Positions 12,755 through 23,354 of a stretch of 64,000 nucleotides of DNA are shown in pieces (the first letter of the stretch is position 1; each line of letters opens with the position of its first letter). Source of the stretch: Muscardinus avellanarius (Eukaryota > Chordata > Mammalia > Rodentia > Gliridae); contig OY726566.1 in NCBI GenBank assembly GCA_963383645.1, positions 96,625,321 to 96,689,320 on the forward strand. Reading direction: 5' to 3'. The translations under genes were made by a program, and so were the position numbers. The notes below the pieces were generated by a model. It was given only the letters and a program-made list of their open reading frames with translations, made no database searches and was not told the DNA's origin.

Positions 12755-13800
12755 CCCTTGAATGTTCTGTATTGGGATAATTGTAGATTCATAGGCAATT
12801 AAAAATAACACAAAGAAATTCTACATATCCTTCACCCAGTTTCCCTCCATTGTGAGTTCTTGGATAGCTCTAGTCCCATAGCACCACGACAACACTGACG
12901 CTGATACGTTCCACAGAACTTAGTCAGATTTCGCCAGTTATACATGAACTCATAGTTCTGTACTGTGCAAGTAGATGCAAGGAACCGCAATTGCCATGAC
13001 TATACAGAACGGTTCCAAGGTAAGTCCCATGGTCGCCTTTTATTGCTACAGTCTTCCCATCTCCTAAAAACCGGACCTCAATCTGATCAGAATACATAAA
13101 AGGAAATATACAGTAGGTGACCTTTTCAGATTGGCTTGATCTTCCTTAGCATAATTTCCTGGAGATCCACCAAAGGTATATGCATCGATAGTCTGTTCCT
13201 TTTTATTGCTGAGCAGCCCTCCAAAATATACTCATACCACAGTTTGTTTGATCATTCGCCGGTTGGAGGACATCTGTTTCTGGCTATTATAAATAAATGT
13301 GCCATGTACATTCATGTTTTAGTAGAAACATAAGTTTTTATTTCTCTGGGACGAGTGCCTTATCAACTGTTGGGTTGCATGATTAAAAAAAAATGTTGAA
13401 TTTTGCAAAAGAAAACTTGTCCTAATTTTTCCCAGCACAGCTATATAAAATTACACAGCAGTGTAAGTGTGATCCAATTTTTTTTAGCCCTCACTAGTAT
13501 TTGGTGTTATCGCTATTTTTTATTGCAACCACTCTGATAGGTCTTTCATTGTTTTTAAACTTCCATTTCCCTGGTGGGGAGGAGACGCTGGCCATCTTTT
13601 CAGGCATTTAGTTATCATCTATCATCTGTATATCCTCCTTAGTAAAATGTCTTCCCACTTTCTTACTGGTACTTACTTTTTCCCATTGAGCTTTGAGGAT
13701 TCTTTCTATATTCTAGATATGAATCCTTTAAGATGCATGTGTAAAATTTTTCATTGGTGGGATTTTAAGGTGCTCACAGGCAATTTAAGATCCAGTGTGT
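12755..13800 (-). mobile_element. L1M-type LINE 3' fragment, antisense to window
   Basis: The + strand shows antisense L1M landmarks in order: TAGATTCATAGGCAATTA, TTCACCCAGTTTCCCTCCAT, CTTAGCATAATTTCCTGG, TTTTATTGCTGAGCAGCC, a CATCTGTTTCTGGCTATTAT segment with ATAAATGTGCC, TTTATTTCTCTGGGACG, CCACTCTGATAGG, TTCCATTTCCCTGGTG, GTATATCCTCCTTAG and TATATTCTAGATATGAATCC. It is heavily decayed with no usable frame, and lies just upstream of exon 4 in the transcript's intron 3. Confidence 0.8.
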
Positions 13801-13857
13801 CTGAACTAGTGTTCAGTGTGCCTTTACAGAGCCTTCTGTGATTTAAAAAAGTACAGC

Positions 13858-14052
13858 AGCTAGGTGTGGTGGTACGTGCCTATCATCCCAGTATTTGGGA
13901 ACCTGAGACAGGAGGATCACAAGTTTGAGGCCAGCCTCAGCAAATTAGTGAGAGCCTATTTCAAAATAAAATAAAATAATAAAATAAAATAGGCTGGTAT
14001 AATTGCTCAAAGGTAGAATGTCCCTGGGTTCAATTCCCCCTACTCAAAAAAA
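13858..14052 (+). mobile_element. Sciurid dimeric SINE
   Basis: GCTAGGTGTGGTGGTACGTG to ATTGCTCAAAGGTAGAATG. The halves are joined by (AAAAT)n-like A-rich sequence. Confidence 0.9.
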
Positions 14053-14898
14053 TGTACCCCAAAGGGTATAGAGGGAGAAATGCACACACATGTATGTATG
14101 GCTGTGCTTTTTACTTCTATCCTTTTTGTCCAGGAGACAGTAGGAATATGACAGAAGTCATCATCCTTCGTCACTTGCCTATAGACCACAATACATAGAA
14201 TATCTGTATAACACAGATAGGACACTTGGGGCATTGTGTCTCACAATGGCCAAGAAAGAGAAGAGGCCCGGTGGCCTCATACTGAATTAAAGGTGAAAGT
14301 ATTGAGAGAATCCATCTCAAGTAGACAGATCAAGTCAGCATCAGGCTGTCTATAGTCAGTGAGAAGGGGAAAAAAAAATCCATGAAAGCTAGCTGTGACC
14401 AACCCTGCTGGATTCAGTAAGTAAATCTTTGATCCTTTGGGGGGTAGAGAAAGATCAAAAGATGGAAAGCTTGAGAGTCACAGACAGACACATGGAGAAG
14501 GAAGAGAATAAACAGAAAAGAAAGGAAATGAAAAGAAAAAGAATGTAGGAGGAGAAAAGAAAGGAGTAAGAGGATAATTCCATGAACATTTTTAGGAGGG
14601 ATGAAGGGCATAATTGATGTTGCTACTGATGAGGCACAGATTCTCTCCCAAGGATCATTTTGACCCCAATGAAACACTTGGCCATAAATATCTGAGGACA
14701 TTTTAGTTTTCACAACTAGTGGGGGTTAAGAGTGTTCCTGGAAATTAGTTAGCTGTGATCCAGCCTACAATGTACTAGATAGCCTCCGAAGCCATGAATT
14801 AACTGGCCCCAATATCACTAGTGCTGAAGTTGAGAAACCTTGGGGTTAGGTGAGAGGTCAACTTGCACCTGATAAAATAGCTTCTTTGAAATAAATCG

Positions 14899-15104
14899 TG
14901 ATGGGCAAGGTGGTACATGCCTATGATCTCAGTACTTGGGAGACTCAGAAAGGAGGATCACTGATTCAAAGCCAGCCTCAATCACTTAGTGAAACCCTCA
15001 GCAATTTTGTGCCTCCCTGTTTCAAAATTTAAACAATAAGATAAAAAGGAGTTGGGGGTGAAACTCAGAGGTAGAATGCTCCTGGGTTCAATCATCAGTA
15101 CCCT
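14899..15104 (+). mobile_element. Sciurid dimeric SINE
   Basis: GATGGGCAAGGTGGTACATGC to GAGGTAGAATGCTCCTGGG. It lies 104 nt from the exon 3 donor side of PTN and has almost no terminal A-tail. Confidence 0.88.
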
Positions 15105-15207
15105 GAATATAAGTCATGCTCAACCTCAAAAGGACACTTGGTGTAGATATTCCAGAACTATCTCTGGGCAGGAGATTAACTCAATAGGACAGCAGAGAAA
15201 AACTCAC

Positions 15208-15381
15208 CTCCAAACTGCTTTTTCCAGTTGCAGGGGATCTTACATCTCTGGGTCTTCATGGTCTGCTTGCACTCCGCTCCAGAACGGGTGCCCTCCCGGG
15301 TACCCAGCCCGCAGTCCCCACTGGTGGGCACACACACACTCCACTGCCACTCGCCACAGTCAGACTTCTTCACTTTTTTTT
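15208..15381 (-). CDS. PTN: Pleiotrophin exon 3: N-terminal thrombospondin-type domain
   Basis: This 174-nt exon encodes residues 39-97 with split codons at both ends (phase 1 to phase 1). It carries the Lys-rich linker EKKVKKS, then the N-terminal TSR-like beta domain with motifs [34 protein letters not shown] and [11 protein letters not shown]. Six cysteines are present, enough for the three disulfides of this domain. The Trp and basic residues expected for heparin binding are intact. The acceptor is pyrimidine-rich and ends CCTCCCAG. The donor is GTGAGT (complement 15202-15207). The exon opens with eight A's, a small slippage risk, where I recall human having AAAAGAAAG; the change is silent. 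One substitution (TRSG rather than the recalled TRTG) falls in the loop before Cys of AECKQ. Confidence 0.97.
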
Positions 15382-15675
15382 CTGGGAGGAAGGAACCAGA
15401 GATAATCAACATTCAGAACACTCGTTATCTCCCGGCTATGATGAAGTTCATTTCTGAGTGCTTTGGTTGTGAGACCTCTGCCTCCTACTCTAATCATCTT
15501 GTATAATAAACAGTAGGAATGTGGCAGATGTTATTCAGATGATCAACCAAGAAATGATCAAGAGGGAGAGAAAAGCTGGGGAAGAACCTACAGCGACTAT
15601 TAATTCAACTCTTCCATGTGCCAAAGACTGAAGTGATTTACTGAAGTGATCTCTTTTAGAAGCAAATGTTTTCCT

Positions 15676-15681
<6 letters not shown>

Positions 15682-15728
<47 letters not shown>
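15682..15728 (+). repeat. (AG)n microsatellite
   Basis: About 23 uninterrupted AG units in PTN intron 2, reading (CT)n in the transcript. They lie about 300 nt upstream of the exon 3 acceptor. Confidence 0.98.
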
Positions 15729-15731
<3 letters not shown>

Positions 15732-15879
15732 ACTAAATCTAAAAATCTAAGAACATGATAAAATATTCTATTAGAAGCATCAGTTATCAGATTAGCTATT
15801 TCACTGCAGGTCAATGCCCCTTTCTCTGTCTCCCAGTTGAAATAACATTGGAATAACATAATAGAAGTCTGATGGCTCA

Positions 15880-15990
15880 CAGATGTAAACAGACTCCCAG
15901 GTCCATGGTCTACTTATGACTGTGGGAGGGGCAAAGGGAAGCTGCCTTATTCTCTCTGGGTTTCAGCTTCCTCCTTTGTAAATTTAAAAT
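15880..15990 (+). mobile_element. MIR fragment
   Basis: CCTTATTCTCTCTGGGTTTC followed by AGCTTCCTCCTTTGTAAAT matches the MIR core 'gagcctcagtttcctcatctgtaaaat'. Confidence 0.5.
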
Positions 15991-16324
15991 TTTGAAAACA
16001 ATCACTGTATAACATCATTTGAGAAAGAAATAACATAAGTGAATGGCTGCTCTAACAACTGTTAGTGCCTTTTTACTTTTTAAGGCTTCACTATCTCTGA
16101 TAATGTCTTGTTTTATAGAAGCACCCGGTTTCTAGTCAATGTTCTATACATGCAGCATGTAATATGGTCACACTTCAGAACTTACAGTGGGCAAAAAATA
16201 AAGGAAGTATTTCTTAGATCTCTTTAAATAATTAGAAATAAAGGAGGTAGAAGCTGGAGAAGGAATGAATGAAAGGAAAAGAGAAGGAGAGGGGAACAAG
16301 AATAAAAGCAGGTCACTGGATCCA

Positions 16325-16412
16325 GCTGGTGTAGTACACCTGCAATACCAGTACTTGGGAGGCTGAGACAGGAGGATCACAGGTTCAATGACAGTCTCAG
16401 CAATGTAGCAAG
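16325..16412 (+). mobile_element. Sciurid SINE, left half only
   Basis: AGCTGGTGTAGTACACCTGC, CTTGGGAGGCTGAGACAGG and CAGTCTCAGCAATGTAGC are recognisable. The right half is missing. Confidence 0.75.
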
Positions 16413-16516
16413 ACTACAGTGAGTTGCCTACCCAGTCCTACCCCCCCCACACCATATAGCAGGAAAGTTAGGCTAGATAGACATTAATTGATTAAAGCTA
16501 TAATTCCTCTGCTTAC

Positions 16517-16631
16517 CTGGTTTCTCTTTCTTCCCTGCCTCAGCAGTGCCTACAGCTGCCAAAATGAAAATGAATGCCAGAAAGGCAGCTGCAAATTTTC
16601 GACGCTGCTGCTGGTACTGTTGAGACTGCAT
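16517..16631 (-). CDS. PTN: Pleiotrophin exon 2: start codon and signal peptide
   Basis: The start codon is complement 16629-16631, one base inside the exon, after a pyrimidine-rich acceptor whose AG is complement 16633-16634. The exon encodes residues 1-38 and the first base of codon 39. It begins [13 protein letters not shown], followed by a hydrophobic stretch (about residues 13-27) and TAEA before mature GKKEKP. This is a classic secretory signal peptide, cleaved after about residue 32. The donor is GTAAGC (complement 16511-16516), phase 1. Pleiotrophin is a secreted growth factor of neural, bone and vascular tissue. It binds heparan and chondroitin sulfate and receptors such as PTPRZ1 (family knowledge). 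Compared with the human protein as I recall it, residue 3 is Ser rather than Ala and residue 28 is Gly rather than Asp. Both lie in the removed signal peptide. Confidence 0.97.
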
Positions 16632-17742
16632 TCTAGGAATAAACATAGAGAAAGAGGGGTGATGTCAACCACAGGCAAGGAGGAAGACCCACTGAACCAT
16701 TAGCTCCGTGGCAAAGGGCTCCACTGTTCATGTCTGCAATGTTGGATTTCAGGAAGATGCATATCAATTATAACAAGCAGAATTTTATCTTTTCTCCCCA
16801 GTGGCCACTGACATAAGTGCTCTTCTGAAATCAGTCCAACTTTCACCAACAGAAAGCCACAATTAATTCTCTACGGAAGACACAACCATTTGCTAAGTAT
16901 AGCCCAGGAATTCTAGAAGTGAAAGAATTTTGAAGGCCTGTATTAAAGCAGACTCCCACAGCAAATCTTATTGATAGCATCACTTGTTAGTATAAACAAC
17001 TACAACCATCTTCAGAATTTCTGACAATTCCTAGAAACAAGCATGATGTTGTTGTCCGTTGGGCTCATTTGGATGAAGAAAATGAGTGGATTGTCTATAC
17101 AAGGGTACAAGTTACTCTTTGTCTTCCTCGACACTGGTAAGGGCCAATGTCTTTGATTTTTTTTGTCACCTTTCATGATCATGTCTACCATCTTTATTCA
17201 TTCCAGTATTTATTAATCAATGAGCTCGCACACTGATACTCCTATCAAATACAGCTCTAAATTCACACATGCCCAAGACCCTTGCAATCCTGGGACAGAG
17301 TAAAGAGTTGTCACACTCACTCAGAATTTGAAATTCTCCACATTTGAAATGAATCAAAACCCCCAGACAACATTAGAAAGACTGCCTGGAACTTGAAGAC
17401 ATGACAATCTATTGTCAGTATGGCCATCTTGCCAAAACATCCTTAAAGAAATCTTAGCCCAAGCCCCTGGGCGATCCAATTTCCAATGGTTTCCCCAAGT
17501 TACGGGCTTCAGCTGCTTACTTATCTCTATCTGCTGTGTTAATAGTGTTATTTTTGTATAAAAGTGACAGAAATGAATTTGTAAAATCATTATCTCTGAG
17601 GATTCCTTTTTCCAAAACAGGTAATAGAGTAGTGTGGATGATTTTACATTTTCTTTAGTGTGAACCACAAAACCTTTCTTATATACAGGAGTTGAGATAA
17701 CTCTGTTCTGCAATTTACTTTCTTCATCTAAAAATATCTGTT

Positions 17743-17880
17743 AAATGGGGCATGGTGGCACTTTTCTGTAATTTTAATACTGGGAGGCTGAAATAGGATC
17801 ACAGGTTTGAGGATAAATATATATGTATATATATATAATTATACATATGAGTTATATATAATTATATATATATATATAAT
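17743..17880 (+). repeat. SINE left-half fragment followed by (AT)n tract
   Basis: 17743-17812 is a 3'-truncated SINE left half (GGGGCATGGTGGCACTTTTC). 17813-17880 is almost pure AT with repeated TATATA and ATTATA motifs, likely to show length variation. Confidence 0.8.
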
Positions 17881-18187
17881 TTTCTGTTAAGTGAAAAATA
17901 TATTCTGTTAGATAACACCATTGTTAGTAAATCTGTCTCTACTTTTGTGAGATTGTAAGTGTTTTCACTTATTAGTGTTTTGATAATTTTAGATACTAGT
18001 ATATAAATAAGGCATATTTCACTTATGAATTGAAATGAATGTTTTGATCATATGGTCCTTTCATTCAATCACAATCTCTAATTAGCTACTCACAACCCAT
18101 ATCCACATCCCCACCACTTTCTACAACCTAATATTGGATTGGATGCTTTTTTCTTTTTCCTAATGCTATTTTTTTCTTTTTTATATC

Positions 18188-18396
18188 TTTTTTTTTTTTT
18201 TTTTTTGGTACCAGGAATGTTCTTTTTCTGAGCTACATCCCCAGCTCTTTTTTTTTTTTCTTTCTTATTTTGAAATAAGGTCTCACTAAGTTTCTGAGGG
18301 TTGTCCTAAGAAGCTGAGGATCACCTTGAACCTAAGATACTCTGGTCTGCTTCTTAAGTACTGAGATTACCAACTTGTACAACTGCGCAGTTATTA
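18188..18396 (-). mobile_element. Sciurid dimeric SINE, minus strand, decayed
   Basis: A T-run (reverse A-tail), then GGTACCAGGAATGTTC, the A-rich linker, GTCTCACTAAGTTTCTGAGG, and a decayed left half ending near CTGCGCAG. Confidence 0.82.
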
Positions 18397-18399
18397 AGG

Positions 18400-19265
18400 T
18401 TGAATTGTTATGACTTTATCCACTGATGGTCACACAGAAAGGTTCCTATTAATTCTGAGGCCTTTTCAATGCTTTTCATTGGACATGAATAACGTAAGAT
18501 TCAGTCTAGATTTGCTGGGGTGCAAGTCTTGCAGAGTTCTCAGAGTTGAATACCCTGGTATTTTTATATAACTATACATTTTTATAATATATTCAACTAT
18601 TAAACCAACGTGGAGTTCTCCTAGCTTTCTCCTAAGGCTGAGCTTCTTTCAGTGATTACCACTTTGGCAAGAGAAACTTTTTATTTGAGTTTTTTGAAAT
18701 GGTCAATTAACTTTTCAATTCAGAATTTTAAGATTTTAATATATTTCTCTCCAACTGAGAATTACCTTCATGTTTAACAATTACCTACAAATGCCTGAAA
18801 TCTCTAGACTATTCTGAATTAAATTACTATGAGAACTTGGAAATTCCTGCTGAGAAAGTGCAGCTCTTCTGACCAAAGAGTGAGATAATCCTGAACAGTC
18901 CAGTAATACATCTACAGGAAGCAAAAGGTCAGAAGGACTTCAGGGTCCACTGAAGAGCCATGTTTTTTTGGCCAAGAAGAAAAAACTGTACCTTCTACAA
19001 ATAAAACACACACACAAACACACACACAGGAATTGTGAATCAAAGATTAATTTTAACCGCAGAATTTCTAGTTTTACGCTGCCAAACCCTTACTTTCAAC
19101 CTTATTTTCAAAAAGATTTTTATCAAGTTACTTTCTCTTATTTAAGAAGGAAAAGAACCCCACAGACTAGAATTTCCTGATCATATAGGCTTTTGAGTCA
19201 CAGAGTGACTTACTGAACAAGTTATCATAACTGAGCTATATATAGGCTGAATAGAAAGAAGGAAT
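18400..19265. other. Unique intronic sequence
   Basis: AT-rich. A short (CA)n-like patch lies at 19006-19028. No gene or recognisable repeat was seen otherwise. Confidence 0.5.
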
Positions 19266-19268
19266 TGG

Positions 19269-19463
19269 GGCTGGGCGTGGTGGCACACGCTTGTAATCCC
19301 AGCATTTGGGAGGCTGAGACAGGAGGATCGCAGTTGGAGGAGACCTTCAGCTACTTAGTGAGGCCCTTTGCAACAAATAAAAATAAGGCTGAAGGTGTTG
19401 CTTGCAGGTAGAATGCCCCTGTTTCCATCCTCAGTACCTAAAAAAATAAAAAAATAATAAAAA
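19269..19463 (+). mobile_element. Sciurid dimeric SINE with target-site duplication
   Basis: GGCTGGGCGTGGTGGCACACG to AGGTAGAATGCCCCTG, with an A-rich tail. The flanks AAGGAATTGGG (left) and AAGGAACTGGG (right) look like a duplication with one change. Confidence 0.92.
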
Positions 19464-19469
19464 GGAACT

Positions 19470-21211
19470 GGGATGGGATTTGGAGAGGCAGAGGAATGTA
19501 AATGTGTTCTCTCTACTTCTGATATTAATTCAGAATAATTCCGAAATTTAAGAAGTGCTGAATGATGAATTTTAGTCCTTAAATGCTCTAAAAAGTATGC
19601 AGAAGCCCATGTTTAAAGTGACTCTCCTGTGTGAACCTTGTTCAGCAAGGGCTTTGGGGTGAAGAATGTCTGTTTTCAACTCACTCTCTTTCCCTTCCCC
19701 CTAGTTTGCCTCTCATTCTGCCTAAGCCTGTGTCTTGATACCATCGATTTTCTGAGTAGATAAAGGGAATAAAAGTTTTTTAAAAGTGTAAAGGGGTTCA
19801 GAAATGGGATGATTAAAATTATTCCAAATCTCAAGTGTGCCCAAACAATACCCAATTATCCTGTTGGTATTTCTCTGCGGTGGTAAATACTTGAGTAATT
19901 AGTATATGTGTAGATAAATAGTTCCCCTTGCTTGTGATATTTGCATAGTTGATTGTTCATTTGTCCTTAGCACCAAATGAAGGTAAAAGCTCTCCCTGCA
20001 TCCAGTTTAACCCTGCCTGTCCCCCAAAACCCTGGTGGATGAGTGCAATAGCAAAAGTATTGCGCTTCAGTAAGTGATTAGGATAGTGATTTTTTTTCAC
20101 AAGGAGAAAAACAGTGGAGGAATGAGAATTATTATATTAATTCAGTTCTTTTTAATTGCTTTGATTTTTTCTCACTTCCTCCTCACTTCCTACAAATGTA
20201 ATTTTATTGGGTTTGATGATTAATTTGAAGACTGTCATAGATATTTATCTATGAGAATGCTGGTATCTGGAAATTATTGTTGCGTTATCTCAGTGAGGCT
20301 TGAAACTCAATGATTAAAATTAAAGAAACTAACACTGGGGAAAACATTCATTTATTAAGTCCCCATCTCTTCACTTGTAAAAAAAAACTGATTAGAAAAA
20401 GAGAACTCCTCTTTCCTAAAACATTTCAATATGATTGAGAAACAGCTGGTGTAAACACCTGACAAAGATGCTGGGAACTGTCCCTCATGTCTGAAAAGAC
20501 TAGTCAATTTGCAGGATTTGCAGGCAGAAGCTTTAGCTCAAAATTCAACTCCGCCATTTACTTTGGGGGAATGTCTTCGACCAAGAGAACAAATCACGAC
20601 TGTTCAATCTGTTCTGACATCTGCCAAGCAAGAGCACTTCGTAGGACTGGCAGGACAACTATTAGAGATACCTGCCCTAAACAAGTGTCTACATCTGCAA
20701 GATGCAGACATTCATATAATCCTGAATAGTATATAATCCAGAATATATATCCAGAAATATATTATTAGATGCTGAATAAATTAATTCACCTCTATAACCT
20801 TCTTATTAACTCTAATGAAGTACTTCTTTTTAATAAAAAAAAAGATAGAAGATGGAAGGAAGGAAAGTAGATTGTACTTTATATCATCTAATATTATCCA
20901 AAAGAGAAAAATAAGACATGATTTAATTAAAGCCAACTAAAGGCTTGTTTAGCCTTGTCAGGGCATAAATTTATTCTGCCTTTACTTTTTAGAAGCATAA
21001 TATAAACTCAGACCTTCATTCCAGTATTTCTTTTGAGTCCAGAGGTCACATAGTTAAGAGCATAAGCAGTCATGTGTTAATGTAATTTAACTTGTGAATA
21101 GGGGAAAATCTTCTCAATTTGTAACTGTATTTTATGTCACTCCACTTAGTAAAAACATTTTTCCTATTCTTTTTATTAAAAGTACTGAAGACAAGCCCCA
21201 ATGCTTAGCTG

Positions 21212-21244
<33 letters not shown>

Positions 21245-22885
21245 CATCTAATAAAAATACCACCAAAACATGTCATTAAGCAGGAGCATGAATATTCATG
21301 TTAAAATAATGGCTCAGCCTTTTGTCGATAATAAAGGATCTGCAATTCATTGAAGAAACTGATCTGGAAAGCACAGTGTCCCCAGCAGTGTCACATAAGC
21401 AAGAGTGACACCAGAAGGCTGGACATGCTCCTCACCCCCATCACAGCCTGGTCCTTCTCAGAGTTACTTAGAGAGTAATTACATACACGCATTACTCGGG
21501 GGGCTTTTTTCAAGCATACTCTATCACCTTCTTTAATTTTAAAAATGAACATATTTTCATTTGCTTTTAAGGAACAGGATTCCCTTTCATTGCTTTCTTT
21601 CTTTTGTTTTTTTACATTTTATGAACCCAGGCCTCTGTGCAATAGTGTTCTCCATTTTGAGTCTTGATGATTACAGATTCATGCTCAATTCAACATTCCT
21701 CTGTTCAGCTGCAAATTGGCAGCTGGATGGCGAGGCTTAATCAGACTCAGGCGGATCTCTCTGTCACAAATAAGTGGCATCCTGCTCTTCCACCAAGAGC
21801 TACAAGCTACTTGGTGCTAGCTCTTTTGTGATGTTAACAGCCATTGGTTCTGGAGTGCTGACGAAGATTGTTAAGCAATGATATTCCAATTCTATCTTTT
21901 TATCTTCGTTGGTTATGTGAGATCATTCCATAAAGCAATGTTTCCCCTTATTAATATTTTGTCATGCAGTTTACAATTCATAAAGAAATGCTGAATAAAT
22001 GCTTGATTTTTCCTTTTACTTATCTAGTTTTCAAAATTATGAATTTGTTCCCTAAGAGTATTAAAATATGGCCCATTACCTGTGCTTTTAATGTTACAAA
22101 TTATTGGATCTGATCATTTTTATGGGTTTCCAGTCATCACATTTTTTATCTTTTTTGATGCTCTACTTGCCCCATCTTTGGCCAGTGTGAGTGTCATAAA
22201 TCGGGTCCTCGATTCTTTGGATACAACCTTTGTAACCTCAGATAAGGTCCTCTCTACCTAATAGATTAAGATGTCCCAGGTCTATCTTGCCTCAGGTCTG
22301 AAATCATCCATTCATGTAAGAATTTTTGTTTGTTTTAATAGTAGGTAATATTTCAAACACAGATTTGGGCTTTAATAACTTGTTTTTATCTGCATGTCAT
22401 TTTCTGTGAAAATACTGAGAAAGGACGTAGGGAATGATAGAATTAACTATCATAAAAGTAACATCTTAATTATGCAAACAATATTCTCACAGTAATATTA
22501 ATACTAAAAACATCAATTGGGAATCTGGAAAGCAGTTTAGGCTACTTTTTCATGTATCATCATAATAATGTTAGTATAAAACTCCAGTTATGATTTGGAA
22601 GAACAGTTAAATTATTTTAGATTTACCATATTCTTTTGCCGTCATCTTTACAATTGCTCCATATCTATGTCACCAGACACTTTAAGGTTACCACCTACTA
22701 TGTCATCACCTTTGAATTCTCAGTGATCTTAGCTATGAAAGCAACTGTATACTTATGTCTATCACTGGCTTTGACATTAATGTGTCTCTAGGCAACCTTT
22801 TGGCCTAAAGCTCATTCTTTAGTAAATTCCTGTTAAAAAAAAAAAGTTTGTAGAAATATTATTACTTGAGTTATTGAACTTTTTA
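19470..22885. other. SINE-free unique intronic stretch
   Basis: 3.4 kb without a SINE. It holds an (ATT)n microsatellite and a sequence-complex segment near 21640-22000 listed separately. No coding exon was recognised. Confidence 0.5.
21213..21244 (+). repeat. (ATT)n microsatellite
   Basis: Ten or more ATT units after GCTGC. Confidence 0.97.
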
Positions 22886-22888
22886 TCT

Positions 22889-23085
22889 TTTTAATGGTAC
22901 TGGGGATTGAACCCAGGAACATTCTATCTCTGAGGTACACTCCCCAGACCTGTTTTGTTTATATTTTTTGATATAAATTGTGGATGGCCTCACTAAGTTG
23001 CTGAGGCTGGCCTTGAACCTGCAACCCTCCTGTCTGTATGCATCACCACACCTGAGTCTACAAACGTGTACCACCACACTGTGGT
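22889..23085 (-). mobile_element. Sciurid dimeric SINE, minus strand
   Basis: AATGGTACTGGGGATTGAACC, CACTAAGTTGCTGAGGCTGG, ending GTGTACCACCACACTG. The 3' tail on its own strand is short. Confidence 0.88.
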
Positions 23086-23131
23086 GTGTGGTGTGAGTAA
23101 TTGAGCTTTGATAACAGATTAACACTGTGTT

Positions 23132-23341
23132 CTTTTTTTTTTTTTTTTTTTTTTTTTGGTGGTGGTACTGGGGTTCCTGGAACCCTTCTACCTCCGGGCT
23201 ACACTCCCAGACCTATTTTATACTTTTTATTTGGAAACAGGATCTCTTAAGCCAGTGTGCCTGGCTTCGAACCAGCACGATCCTCCTGTCTCTGCCTCCC
23301 AAACATGGGGATTGCAGTGTGCGCCACCCCATGCCTGGCAA
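23132..23341 (-). mobile_element. Sciurid SINE, CTTAAG-type subfamily, young copy
   Basis: A run of about 24 T's, then GGTGGTACTGGGG. It has the diagnostic TCTCTTAAGCCAG segment and the shortened GGAACCCTTCTACCTC. The flanks AACACTGTGTTCT (23121-23133) and AACGCTGTGTTCT (23340-23352) are a target-site duplication. Confidence 0.95.
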
Positions 23342-23354
23342 CGCTGTGTTCTGA

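Larger units (their letters stand above)
12673..15207 (-). other. PTN: PTN intron 3
   Basis: This 2.5-kb intron runs from donor GTGAGT (complement 15202-15207) to acceptor TTTAG (complement 12673-12677). Most of its exon-4 side is an old L1M fragment. Two SINEs (13858 and 14899) occupy much of the rest. At 14060-14890 I see only unique AT-rich sequence with a purine-rich patch near 14500-14570. Confidence 0.93.
15382..16516 (-). other. PTN: PTN intron 2
   Basis: This short 1.1-kb intron has donor GTAAGC and acceptor CCCAG. It contains an (AG)n microsatellite, part of a MIR and a left-half SINE fragment. Confidence 0.93.

Noticed and set aside
12755..13800. Active LINE-1 or coding LINE
   Set aside because: Similarity is only to the 3' part of an old L1M. 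It has many stops and indels and no long frame.
20487..20736. Overlapping + strand frames of about 80 codons
   Set aside because: Two frames open over the same DNA, neither resembling a known family. No supporting signals.
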